The notes below the pieces were generated by a model, which had not been told where the DNA came from, did no database searches, and worked only from the letters and a program-made list of their open reading frames with translations. From positions 8,747-72,746 of the forward strand of contig CALFIX010000037.1 in assembly GCA_937877515.1 (NCBI GenBank): a DNA stretch of 64,000 nucleotides. The letters are read 5' to 3'. A program made the translations under genes and the position numbers. This DNA is from an uncultured Treponema sp. (GTDB taxonomy: Bacteria > Spirochaetota > Spirochaetia > Treponematales > Treponemataceae). How positions within the stretch are numbered: the first letter of the stretch is position 1; the number at the start of each line of letters is the position of its first letter. Below are positions 8,350-17,023 of this stretch, in pieces.

Positions 8350-11202
8350 ATGAGAAATAAATTTTTACTGGTTTGGGGTGTTTTAACATTTTTTACTTCT
8401 CTTTTTTCTTTTGCACGTGTTGTCCGCATTCCTTCATATTATTCCTATGATTATTCTTCCAGTGATACTCCAGGTATTCCTGCCTTTTATTATGAATCTT
8501 TTATGCATGAAATTGCAGAAGTTGCAGATTGGGAGTACGACTTAATAGATTTAGGAAATGAAAATCCAAAAGATGCATTAGATTCCGGTAAAATAGATCT
8601 TTTGTATGACATGATAAAGACAAATACTTTTTCTTCTTCATCCTATTACTGGAGTAGAGAGGCGTCTGGTTCTGAATATCTGGTACTTGTAACGGCTTCT
8701 GATAATACAAAGTATAACAGCACTTACATAGGTAATTTAAATGGTGCAAGAATTGGGTATCCGAGTGGTAATGTTTTTGCCCGCCAGGTTTTAGAAGCAT
8801 TTATTCAGGCTAATAAACTTTCTGCAGTTACAGTTCCGTTAACTTCTAAAATAGATTCAAGTCAGCTTTTAAACGACGGTACTGTGGATTTGTTGGTTGC
8901 AACTAGATTTTTCCCTACGCGAGAAGAAAAAATTATTTATACGTTTGGTCATTATCCAGTTTATTTTGTAAGTAAAGATTCTTCGCTAATGCAAGAGTTA
9001 AATTTAGCACGTTCTAAAATTTATGAAAGTAATCCTCTTTACTTAGAAAATATTTTTTTGCGTGCGAGCGGTTTACCTTCTGTAGATGTAAAAAATATTT
9101 CTTTTGAAGAAAAACAATACATTCTGCGTGCAAAGTCTATTGATGTAATAGATGATGATTTTAATAGCGATGGTTCAAATGGAGAAATTAAAAAAGAGTT
9201 CTGGCGTTATGTAACGGGTGTAACAGGCCTTGCTTTTAATCGTGTAGAAGGTAGTGGAAATAGTCGTACTTACAAAAGTCCTTGTGTTTTTGATTCTGCT
9301 GTTACAGATAGAATGAGAGATTTGGGGCTTAATTATACTCAGCCATATTACAATTTTAATGTACGAGTTGTTTGTGCTCCTGGTATTACAATTCACGATA
9401 TTCTACGTTCAGAAAATGCTAACTATGAGGAAAGAACTTTAAAGTGTGTTATTCCTCCTGATGTAAGTAAAGCTTTGCCGTATTTTCAGGATAGATTTGT
9501 CCCATACGAAATTACAGAGCGTCATTCTCCTGCGGAATGTCTTGCAGACCTTTCAAAAGGAAAATTTGATTTTGCTCTTATAAGTGATTATTCTTTACAG
9601 CAGCGTTTTTCTATAAGTGATTATAAAAAACTTTGTGGTCAAGAAATTGTTGTTTTTCGTATACCAATAAGTATTGTTGTAAAAGCTCCTGACGCTTCGT
9701 TAATTGTTTCTATATTGAATAAAGCTTTTTCTCAGTTGCCATATAATTATTATGAAACCTTACAGCAAGATCAGGGGCTTTATATTAACCGCGTACCTTC
9801 CCAGGAAGTTGTGCGTTACCGTGTTGTAAATATTATCTTTATTGTTTTTGGAATTTTTGTTGTTTACAACCTGATTGTAACATTGTGGCATTCTCGTCGT
9901 TATAAAAAACAGGTAACAACAGACCACTTAACAGGACTTTTAAGCATTACCGGATTTGAAGAAAACTGCACTAAGATGGTTAATCTTCTTCCAGAAGGCA
10001 AGTTTATGCTTACAGAGTTAAATGTAAGGGATTTTTCTTTTATAAACAGACTTTATGGGCAAGGTTCCGGCGACAGAATTTTAGAGTGCCTCGGTAGAAC
10101 TTTAGCCAGATTATATGAAAATCATAAAAATTATTATATATGCCGGGGATACGCAGATAACTTTTATGTAATGCAGCTTTTAAATTGTTCTGTAGAAGAT
10201 GCCTTAAAAGACATGGCAGAAAATCAGAATATCATACAAGAACAGCTGCAGTTGGAAGAAGGCTACAGGATTGTTGTTAAGTGTGGCAATGTTATAGACA
10301 GTGGTGCTCCAGATAAACCTCTTAGCGTTAAAGATATGATAAGTAAGGCCGGTTATGCTCGTCGTGCAAATCAGGACAGCATGGTAGAAAACTTTTCTGT
10401 GTTTGATAACGAAATTAGAAAGCAGAGAGAGACAGAAGAACGTATAGAAAATACAATCGAAAAAGCCTTAGACGATAACGAATTTTTTGTTATGTTCCAG
10501 CCCAAGATAGATTTAAAAACAGAAAAATGTGTTGGAGCAGAAGCTTTGGTTCGCTGGCAAACAAAAGATAATGGTATATTAAGCCCAGATCAGTTTATTC
10601 CAATTCTGGAAAAGAACGGTTATGTTACTAAAGTAGATTTTTTTGTTTACAAAACTGTGTTTGAATACATAAAGAAATGGCTTTCTGAAGGCCTCCCTGT
10701 TGTGCCTGTCTCGTTAAATATTTCGCGTCTTAGCCATGACTCTACAACTTTTGTTACAGAGTTTAATAATTTGTTTAATCAGTATGAAATACCTTCTAAT
10801 CTTGTAGAGTTAGAGATAGAGGAACGTTTTGCAGGTGCAAATGATGCAGTTATAAAAGATATGGCAAACGATTTGCATAATTCTGGTTATCTTGTAAATA
10901 TGGATGACTTTGGTAGCGGAGAATCTTCTCTAAATATGCTTTCTGAAATTCCTGTAGATGTAATAAAATTTGATCAGAGGTTTTTGCATTATGCGGAAGT
11001 TTCCGAAAGCTCAAAGATTATTCTTGTTTCAATGGTAAAAATGATAAAAGATCTTGGTAAGAAAACAATTTGTGAGGGGGTAGAAACAGAAGCTCAAGTA
11101 GAAATACTGCGTTCTGTTGGTTGTGATACTGCTCAAGGGTATTATTACAGTCGCCCTATAACGCCAGAAAAATTTAAAGATTATCTATTAAAACATTTAT
11201 AA
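8350..11202 (+). CDS. Sensor c-di-GMP phosphodiesterase (SBP-like sensors, degenerate GGDEF, EAL)
   Basis: 950 residues. A signal peptide is followed by about 470 extracytoplasmic residues that look like tandem solute-binding-protein (SBP_bac_3) sensors, then one membrane helix (about 495-516, IIFIVFGIFVVYNLIV). The GGDEF domain starts at TTDHLTGLLS, but its signature is GYADNF (residues 600-605), so cyclase activity is unlikely. The EAL domain keeps EAL (731-733), EIEERF, DDFGSGESSL, KFDQRF and ETEAQVE, so it should hydrolyse c-di-GMP. Probably an amino-acid or small-molecule sensor that lowers c-di-GMP. Confidence 0.88.
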   Translation: MRNKFLLVWGVLTFFTSLFSFARVVRIPSYYSYDYSSSDTPGIPAFYYESFMHEIAEVADWEYDLIDLGNENPKDALDSGKIDLLYDMIKTNTFSSSSYYWSREASGSEYLVLVTASDNTKYNSTYIGNLNGARIGYPSGNVFARQVLEAFIQANKLSAVTVPLTSKIDSSQLLNDGTVDLLVATRFFPTREEKIIYTFGHYPVYFVSKDSSLMQELNLARSKIYESNPLYLENIFLRASGLPSVDVKNISFEEKQYILRAKSIDVIDDDFNSDGSNGEIKKEFWRYVTGVTGLAFNRVEGSGNSRTYKSPCVFDSAVTDRMRDLGLNYTQPYYNFNVRVVCAPGITIHDILRSENANYEERTLKCVIPPDVSKALPYFQDRFVPYEITERHSPAECLADLSKGKFDFALISDYSLQQRFSISDYKKLCGQEIVVFRIPISIVVKAPDASLIVSILNKAFSQLPYNYYETLQQDQGLYINRVPSQEVVRYRVVNIIFIVFGIFVVYNLIVTLWHSRRYKKQVTTDHLTGLLSITGFEENCTKMVNLLPEGKFMLTELNVRDFSFINRLYGQGSGDRILECLGRTLARLYENHKNYYICRGYADNFYVMQLLNCSVEDALKDMAENQNIIQEQLQLEEGYRIVVKCGNVIDSGAPDKPLSVKDMISKAGYARRANQDSMVENFSVFDNEIRKQRETEERIENTIEKALDDNEFFVMFQPKIDLKTEKCVGAEALVRWQTKDNGILSPDQFIPILEKNGYVTKVDFFVYKTVFEYIKKWLSEGLPVVPVSLNISRLSHDSTTFVTEFNNLFNQYEIPSNLVELEIEERFAGANDAVIKDMANDLHNSGYLVNMDDFGSGESSLNMLSEIPVDVIKFDQRFLHYAEVSESSKIILVSMVKMIKDLGKKTICEGVETEAQVEILRSVGCDTAQGYYYSRPITPEKFKDYLLKHL

Positions 11203-11215
11203 GTTTTGTATAATG

Positions 11216-11240
11216 CCCCGCGATAAAAGCGGGGTTTTTT
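11216..11240 (+). terminator. Intrinsic terminator abutting the next start codon
   Basis: CCCCGC, 7-base loop, GCGGGG, then six T's at 11235-11240. The ATG of the HAD phosphatase begins at the very next base. A TATAAT at 11209-11214 lies immediately before the hairpin. Confidence 0.75.
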
Positions 11241-11885
11241 ATGTCTTACGAAAATATTTTCTTTGATTTTGACGGAACAATTTGCGACACTAGTGATGGG
11301 GTGTTTAATTCGTTTGATTACGTTTGTGACTACTTTGGACTTCCTCGACTTGGTTTAAAAATTTACAAAACTTTGATTGGGCCTCCGCTTATAGAAAGCT
11401 TTAGAGGAGCTTTTGGATTTGAAGAAGAAAAGGCAAAAAAGGCAATAGAAGTTTACCGTGAATATTATACTCCAAAAGGTTTGTACGAGGCTCATGTTTA
11501 TGAGGGAATCCCTCAATTGCTTTCTAAGCTTAAAGAAATGAATAAAAAAATATTTGTTGCCTCAAGTAAACCGGAACTTTTTGTAAATCAGCTTTTAGAA
11601 AGGTTTTCGCTAAGTAAATTTTTTGATTTTGCTGGTGGAAGCGATATGGCTGAAACCCGCGTGCAAAAAAGCGAAGTTATAGAATATGTCTTAAAAGAGA
11701 CGGGGATAACGCACAAAGAAAAATGTATTCTTATTGGCGACAGAAAATATGATGTTATAGGTGCAAAAAAAGCAGGCATAGAAACCATAGGGGCTCTCTG
11801 GGGCTTTGGGACTAGAGAAGAGCTGGAAAGCTATGGAGCTATTGCGTGTGCTTCATTGCCAGAAGATGTTTTGGATTTAGTTTGA
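11241..11885 (+). CDS. HAD-family phosphatase (phosphoglycolate phosphatase-like)
   Basis: 214 residues with all four HAD motifs: DFDGTICDT (motif I, nucleophile Asp), VASSKPE (motif II), the Lys of RVQKSEV (motif III) and IGDRKYDVIGAKKAG (motif IV). A helical cap lies between motifs I and II. This is the PGP/PpaX type. The ATG directly follows a terminator T-run, and a TATAAT at 11209-11214 would start transcripts inside that hairpin, bypassing it. The exact substrate cannot be told from sequence. Confidence 0.85.
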   Translation: MSYENIFFDFDGTICDTSDGVFNSFDYVCDYFGLPRLGLKIYKTLIGPPLIESFRGAFGFEEEKAKKAIEVYREYYTPKGLYEAHVYEGIPQLLSKLKEMNKKIFVASSKPELFVNQLLERFSLSKFFDFAGGSDMAETRVQKSEVIEYVLKETGITHKEKCILIGDRKYDVIGAKKAGIETIGALWGFGTREELESYGAIACASLPEDVLDLV

Positions 11886-11935
11886 CAGAATAACTTGTGC
11901 AGGCAAAAATAATAGACTTTTAGACCCTCCTTTGT

Positions 11936-11941
11936 TATAAT
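11936..11941 (+). promoter_or_regulatory. -10 element of the MinD-like gene
   Basis: TATAAT ends 7 bases before the ATG at 11949; TAGACT lies 17 bases further upstream (11913-11918). No ribosome-binding site is present. Confidence 0.55.
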
Positions 11942-11948
11942 TATTTTT

Positions 11949-13094
11949 ATGCAAATAATTCCAATAGCCAGTGGAAAGGGTGGCGTAGGTAAGAGTCTTT
12001 TAAGTGCAAACCTCGCTATAGCTCTTGGTCAGGCTGGTAAAAAAGTTATAATCGCAGATTTAGACTTAGGTTCTTCTAATCTTCATCTTGTTATTGGTCA
12101 GAAAGCTTCTAAGAATGGAGTTGGTACATTTTTAACAGGTCAGACTTCTTTTGAAGAACTTGTTCAGCCGACAGATTATGAAAACGTTAGCTTTATAGCA
12201 GGAGACTCGGAGATTCCAGGTCTTACTTCTCTTAAGGTAAGTCAAAAAAATGATCTTGTTAAGCATTTTACAAAGTTAGATGCAGATTATCTTATTTTAG
12301 ACCTTGGAGCAGGTACTCATCTTACAATATTAGATATGTTTTTACTTTCGCCTCAGGGCATTGTAGTAACGGCTCCTACAGTAACGGCAACCTTAAACGG
12401 CTATCTGTTTTTAAAGAATGTTGTATTCCGTATGATGTACAACACTTTTAGAAAGGGAACCCCGGCTTACAAGTATTTGGAAAGCTTAAAAACAGACAGT
12501 GCTTCTCTGCAGCGTTTGTATATTCCAAAGCTTATAGAAATTCTGGAAGAAAAGGATCCGGAAAATACAGCTTTATTTAAAAAGCGTATGAAGGAGTTTC
12601 ATCCTCGTCTTGTAATGAACATGATAGACGATCCGAAGGATGCAGAAAAGGCTGGTAAGATTAGACGCAGCTGTCAGCAGTATTTGGGCTTAGATATAGA
12701 ACACTTAGGTGTTATCTATAGAGATACAATGCAGGATAAGGCACTTTCCAGTCGCTTGCCGGTAATTGTTTATAAGCCTCAGGCAATTATCAGCCAGGCA
12801 ATTTATCGTATTGCAGATAAAGTCATGCAGTCCGAGACTCTTACTTTTGATGATGCTTATGACATAACAAAGGCAAGTGACACAAGTTTTGAAATTGCTT
12901 CGGAAGAGGCTCAAGATGATTTTGGCCAGAAAATGAGTTATGTAGAAGAGCTTGCAGGAACAGGTGCCTTAAGTGCAGGCGAACTTGCAGAACTTTTAAG
13001 ACAGCAGCAATACGAAATGACTCAGTTGAGAGCAGAAAATAATCTTTTAAAGAAAAAACTTGTAGAAGCTGCTCAACAAGGATTTAAAGTATGA
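11949..13094 (+). CDS. MinD/ParA-family P-loop ATPase (FlhG-like)
   Basis: 381 residues. The deviant Walker A motif is GKGGVGKS near residues 9-16, followed by the switch region IIADLDLGSSNLH and DYLILDLGAGTH. That layout is typical of the MinD/FlhG group, whose members place division or flagellar structures. Residues beyond about 300 are an Asp/Glu-rich linker and a predicted coiled coil (LLRQQQYEMTQLRAENNLLK). The gene has a -10 element 7 bases before the ATG, and its stop overlaps lgt by four bases (ATGA). The specific cargo is unknown. Confidence 0.82.
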   Translation: MQIIPIASGKGGVGKSLLSANLAIALGQAGKKVIIADLDLGSSNLHLVIGQKASKNGVGTFLTGQTSFEELVQPTDYENVSFIAGDSEIPGLTSLKVSQKNDLVKHFTKLDADYLILDLGAGTHLTILDMFLLSPQGIVVTAPTVTATLNGYLFLKNVVFRMMYNTFRKGTPAYKYLESLKTDSASLQRLYIPKLIEILEEKDPENTALFKKRMKEFHPRLVMNMIDDPKDAEKAGKIRRSCQQYLGLDIEHLGVIYRDTMQDKALSSRLPVIVYKPQAIISQAIYRIADKVMQSETLTFDDAYDITKASDTSFEIASEEAQDDFGQKMSYVEELAGTGALSAGELAELLRQQQYEMTQLRAENNLLKKKLVEAAQQGFKV

Positions 13095-14089
13095 CATTCT
13101 TACCTCTTTATATAAATTATCCATCTTGGATTCATCCTGAAATTTTTCCTGGAGTTCCATTTTTAGGACTAATACGCTGGTATGGTCTTATGTACATTTT
13201 TGCTTTTGGAACAGCATTCCTGCTTTTGCGTAAGCAGCAAAAAGAAGGTGCGCTGGATACTCCAGAGCACAAAGCTACAGAAGATGACATTTTTAGTTTT
13301 ATTGCATGTGGAATTATTTTTCTTTTGATAGGAGCACGTGTATTTAGCACTTTAGTCTATGACACAAGCGGACTTTATTGGAAAAAGCCATGGCTTATTT
13401 TCTGGCCTTTTGATACAGAAACTAAAAAGTTTACGGGACTTGCCGGAATGAGTTATCATGGCGGTTTTATTGGCGGTCTTATAGGTATGATTGTCTGGTG
13501 TAAGATTCATAAACAACCACTGTGGAAATGGATAGATGCCATGTGTGTGGCAATTCCCTTAGGCTATACATTTGGTCGTCTTGGTAACTTTATGAATGGC
13601 GAGCTTTATGGACGCATTACGACTATGCCCTGGGGCATGGTGTTTCCAAGAGCAGAGCGCTTTAGTGCAAGTTTTGACTGGGTAAAGAACTTTGCAGAAA
13701 GCTGTGGAATGGTTTTATCTGAAGGCCAGAGAATGGTAAATCTTCCGCGTCACCCGAGTCAGCTGTATGAAGCTTTGTTTGAAGGCGTTTTGCTGTGGTG
13801 TGTTTTGTGGCTTTTACGTAAGCATAAGCCTTTTGACGGCTTTTTAGGTGCATGTTATACAATGGGCTACGGAATAGTGCGCTTTGTTATTGAATATTTT
13901 AGAGAACCTGATGCAGATATTGGGTACCGCATAAGTCATGACGGAAGCACTGCGGTTTATACAAATACTTCTCTTTTAAATATAAGTACGGGGCAAGTTT
14001 TGTGCTTTTTAATGATTGTTGGAAGTGCAATTTTAATGCTTGTTTTATGGTTTTTAGATAGACGTAAGAAAAAGCTTTTAGAAAAATAA
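13091..14089 (+). CDS. lgt: Prolipoprotein diacylglyceryl transferase
   Basis: 332 residues, multi-span inner-membrane enzyme that adds diacylglycerol to the lipobox Cys. Visible signatures are IRWYGLMYIFAF at the N-terminus, SYHGGFIGG, the diagnostic GRLGNFMNGELYGR and HPSQLYEA, and REPD near the C-terminus. It starts inside the stop codon of the MinD-like gene (ATGA overlap), so translation is coupled. It is the processing enzyme for the lipoproteins seen here, such as the DUF192 protein and YtfQ. Confidence 0.96.
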   Translation: MTFLPLYINYPSWIHPEIFPGVPFLGLIRWYGLMYIFAFGTAFLLLRKQQKEGALDTPEHKATEDDIFSFIACGIIFLLIGARVFSTLVYDTSGLYWKKPWLIFWPFDTETKKFTGLAGMSYHGGFIGGLIGMIVWCKIHKQPLWKWIDAMCVAIPLGYTFGRLGNFMNGELYGRITTMPWGMVFPRAERFSASFDWVKNFAESCGMVLSEGQRMVNLPRHPSQLYEALFEGVLLWCVLWLLRKHKPFDGFLGACYTMGYGIVRFVIEYFREPDADIGYRISHDGSTAVYTNTSLLNISTGQVLCFLMIVGSAILMLVLWFLDRRKKKLLEK

Positions 14090-14091
14090 CA

Positions 14092-14251
14092 CCTACGCCC
14101 GACTCTAGCGGCGCGAAAGCGTTAAGGGGAGGTTTATGGTGCTGAGCATAGACGAAGCATCTAAACCTCCCCTTAATAAAACCGCTAGTGGCGGGGTGGC
14201 TAAGTGTTTGTTTGCTTTAACGTTAAACTTAGACTCCGCCTGTCAAACAAA
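14092..14251. repeat. Intergenic element with nested inverted repeats
   Basis: The 173-base gap between convergent lgt and the AICAR transformylase gene holds three inverted repeats. The main one is TTAAGGGGAGGTTTA (14122-14136) with its exact complement at 14162-14176. It is enclosed by CTAGCGG (14105-14111) and CCGCTAG (14182-14188). A second pair is TTTGTTTG (14207-14214) and CAAACAAA (14244-14251), around the palindrome TTTAACGTTAAA (14216-14227). There is no T-run as in ordinary terminators here, and the GC content is higher than in the neighbours. Confidence 0.6.
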
Positions 14252-14262
14252 GTATCGTCCAA

Positions 14263-15435
14263 TTAGTGATGGAATAATCTAACGCCGGTAAATGCCATAA
14301 CCATGCCATACTTGTTGCAGGTTTCTATAACATTGTCATCGCGTATAGAGCCACCTGGTTGAGCTATAACTTTTGCACCACTTCTGTGGGCTCTTTCTAT
14401 GTTGTCGCCAAACGGGAAGAATGCGTCGCTACCAACGGCAACATCTGTGTTTTTAGCTATCCATTCTTTGCGTTCTTCGCGGCTAAATTCTTCTGGCTTT
14501 GTGTTAAACCACTTTTGCCATTCGCCTTCTTTTAAAACGTCTTCTGCATCTTCGCTTGTGTAAATGTCTATTGTATTGTCGCGGTCTGCTCTTTTAATGT
14601 CTTCCTTGAAGTCTAGAGATAAAACTTTTGGACTTTGTCTAAGCCACCACTTGTCTGCTTTGTCTCCTGCAAGGCGAGTACAGTGAATGCGGCTTTGCTG
14701 ACCTGCCCCAATGCCAATAGCTTGTCCGTCTTTTACGTAACAAACACTATTGCTCTGTGTGTACTTTAAGATGATAAGAGAAATTAAAAGATTGTCGCGT
14801 TCTTCTTTAGTTAAAGATTTGTTTTCTGTAACGATGTTTTTTAAACATTCATCATCAAGCTTTATAAAGTTGTGTCCCTGTTCAAACATTACACCAAATA
14901 CTTGCTTTACTTCTTGTGGTTCAGGAGTGTATGAGCTGTCAATCTGTAAAATGCAGTATCCGCCTTTCTTTTTTGCCTTTAAGATTTCTAGGGCGTCATT
15001 ATCATAGCCAGGGGCAATAATGCCGTCAGATACTTCTTTTTTGATAAGTAAAGCAGTTGCTTTGTCGCATTTATCGCTTAATGCAATGAAATCTCCGAAG
15101 CTAGACATACGGTCTGCTCCACGTGCACGAGCATAAGCAGAAGCTAAAGGAGTTAATTCTACGTCATCTGTGTAGTAGATTTTTTTTAGTGTGTCGCTTA
15201 AAGGTCGTCCTACTGCGGCACCCGCTGGGCTTACGTGTTTAAAGCTTGTTGCACTAGGTAAACCTGTTGCTTCTTTTAGCTCTTTTACAAGTTGCCAGCC
15301 GTTAAGGGCATCTAACAGATTAATGTAACCTGGCTTACCGTTTACAACAGTTATTGGTAAGTCTCCTTCTTTCATGTAAACCTTGCTAGGCTTCTGGTTT
15401 GGATTGCATCCGTATTTTAGTTCTAGTTCTTTCAT
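14263..15435 (-). CDS. Stand-alone AICAR transformylase
   Basis: 390 residues matching the C-terminal AICAR formyltransferase domain of PurH, without the N-terminal IMP cyclohydrolase (MGS-like) domain. It starts directly with LKYGCNPNQKPSKVY and keeps the typical ATSFKHVSPAGAAVG segment (with the catalytic Lys-His), the SNSVCYVKDGQAIGIGAGQQSR segment and SDAFFPFGDN near the end. It transfers formyl from 10-formyl-THF to AICAR in purine synthesis. The -10 TATTAT is exactly 6 bases before the ATG with TTGAAA 17 bases upstream, suggesting a leaderless mRNA. Confidence 0.9.
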   Translation of the reverse strand: MKELELKYGCNPNQKPSKVYMKEGDLPITVVNGKPGYINLLDALNGWQLVKELKEATGLPSATSFKHVSPAGAAVGRPLSDTLKKIYYTDDVELTPLASAYARARGADRMSSFGDFIALSDKCDKATALLIKKEVSDGIIAPGYDNDALEILKAKKKGGYCILQIDSSYTPEPQEVKQVFGVMFEQGHNFIKLDDECLKNIVTENKSLTKEERDNLLISLIILKYTQSNSVCYVKDGQAIGIGAGQQSRIHCTRLAGDKADKWWLRQSPKVLSLDFKEDIKRADRDNTIDIYTSEDAEDVLKEGEWQKWFNTKPEEFSREERKEWIAKNTDVAVGSDAFFPFGDNIERAHRSGAKVIAQPGGSIRDDNVIETCNKYGMVMAFTGVRLFHH

Positions 15436-15441
15436 GTGGCA

Positions 15442-15470
15442 ATAATAGCGAAAAGGGGCAGCAGTTTCAA
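15442..15470 (-). promoter_or_regulatory. Promoter of the AICAR transformylase gene
   Basis: On the minus strand TTGAAA (15470-15465), 17-base spacer, TATTAT (15447-15442). The -10 ends 6 bases before the ATG at 15435. Confidence 0.65.
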
Positions 15471-15512
15471 TAAAATAATGTGAAATATTAAAAGAGCCTT
15501 TTTACTCTTAAC

Positions 15513-15541
15513 TTGTAATAAAGAAAAAAACGAATTAAAAT
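15513..15541 (+). promoter_or_regulatory. Promoter of ctpA
   Basis: TTGTAA (15513-15518), 17-base spacer, TAAAAT (15536-15541). The -10 ends exactly 6 bases before the ATG at 15548; no ribosome-binding site lies between. Confidence 0.65.
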
Positions 15542-15547
15542 AGTGGC

Positions 15548-17023
15548 ATGATAAAAAATAATTCTATAGGCTTAAATGTTCAAAAGGCTTTATGCGCCTT
15601 GTTTTTGTTTATAATCCTTAGCGTTACAGCTTCACAGTGCTTTGCGGAGTCTAAAACTTCAGAAAAGAAAAACACTTGTCGCCAGTATTCGGATATGATG
15701 AGTTCACTTTTCTATTTTATTCAGCAAAATTATGTAGATGAAGTAGATCCGGAAGTGTTGTATGAAGGCGCTATAAGGGGTATGCTGGAAAGCCTGGATG
15801 ACCCATATTCTTCTTATTTGGATAAAGCAGAGTGGCGTAGCTTAACAGATACGACCGTTGGAAACTTTGGCGGAGTTGGTTTACAGATTACTAAGCCTTA
15901 TGAGTCTACTCCAGAAAAACCTGCTTATGTAGAAGTTGCTCAACCCATAGAAAATTCTCCGGGAGCAAAGGCCGGTATAATCTCTGGCGACCTTATAATA
16001 AAAATAGAAGACGTGGACACTTCTACAATTTCTATGGAAGAAGTTCTTGGTATGCTTAGAGGTACTGTTGGAGAAGATGTTAAAGTTACAATTAGACGTG
16101 GTAAAACTTTAGAGTTTGAAAGAGTCCTTACTCGTGCAGTAATAGAAAATCCAACTGTAAAATACGGCATGATAGAAAATACAAAAACTGGATACATACG
16201 CATTTCCAGTTTTTCTGCAAATACTGCAAAGAATGTTCAAGATGCATTAGATTCATTTAAAGAAAATAAATATGACTCTCTTATAATAGATTTGCGTAAT
16301 AATGGCGGTGGACTTTTATCTAGTGCTGTAGATATTGCGGATAAATTTATAGATTCTGGTGTTATTGTTTCTACAAAGAGCCGCCTGAAATATGAAAACT
16401 CAGTTTATTTTGCAAGTGACAAAAAAACTGTTGTACACAATATTCCGATTGTTGTTTTAGTAAATGGTGCTTCTGCCAGTGCCAGTGAAATTTTAAGTGG
16501 AGCATTTAAGGATACAAAAACCGCTTATCTTGTCGGTCAAAAAACGTATGGCAAGGGAAGCGTTCAAGTTCCAAATTCTCTTTTAGATAGCGATGGTTTT
16601 AAAATTACAGTTGCACGCTATTATTCTCCAAGCGATGTAAATATAGACAAAAAAGGTATTATGCCGGATGAAGAAGTGCTGTTCCCAGAATTTTCTGAAG
16701 AAGAGGAAGAACGTCTAGAAAAATTACTTTCTTCTAATGTAATAGAAAAATATGTAGAAGAGCATGCAGAAATGTCAGAAAAGAATATAGAAACTTATGC
16801 ATCTTCTCTTTGCAAGGAATATAATTTGGACGGTAGAGTTGTTCGTAAGCTTATTCGTAATGAAGTAGATAGAACAAAGCCTTCTCGTTTGTATGATATG
16901 GACTATGATGTTCAACTAAAAAAAGCTTTAGAGATTGTTCATTCTCCAGATTTTGCACAAAAGCTTTCCAGCGTAAAAACATTAAAAGAAATGGAAGAAG
17001 AATCTGAGGAAAGTAAAAAATGA
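15548..17023 (+). CDS. ctpA: C-terminal processing peptidase (S41 family)
   Basis: 491 residues. A signal peptide (about 1-33, ending near SQCFAES) is followed by a helical region, a PDZ domain (about 100-200, with GVGLQI and PGAKAGIISGDLI) and the S41 protease core. The core shows GYIRISSF, LIIDLRNNGGGLL, the nucleophile region NGASASASEILSGA, and the general-base Lys region VGQKTYGKGSVQ. It is a periplasmic or membrane-associated protease. It overlaps rsmE by four bases and heads a three-gene operon with rsmE and tagA. Translation is predicted to be leaderless. Confidence 0.93.
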   Translation: MIKNNSIGLNVQKALCALFLFIILSVTASQCFAESKTSEKKNTCRQYSDMMSSLFYFIQQNYVDEVDPEVLYEGAIRGMLESLDDPYSSYLDKAEWRSLTDTTVGNFGGVGLQITKPYESTPEKPAYVEVAQPIENSPGAKAGIISGDLIIKIEDVDTSTISMEEVLGMLRGTVGEDVKVTIRRGKTLEFERVLTRAVIENPTVKYGMIENTKTGYIRISSFSANTAKNVQDALDSFKENKYDSLIIDLRNNGGGLLSSAVDIADKFIDSGVIVSTKSRLKYENSVYFASDKKTVVHNIPIVVLVNGASASASEILSGAFKDTKTAYLVGQKTYGKGSVQVPNSLLDSDGFKITVARYYSPSDVNIDKKGIMPDEEVLFPEFSEEEEERLEKLLSSNVIEKYVEEHAEMSEKNIETYASSLCKEYNLDGRVVRKLIRNEVDRTKPSRLYDMDYDVQLKKALEIVHSPDFAQKLSSVKTLKEMEEESEESKK

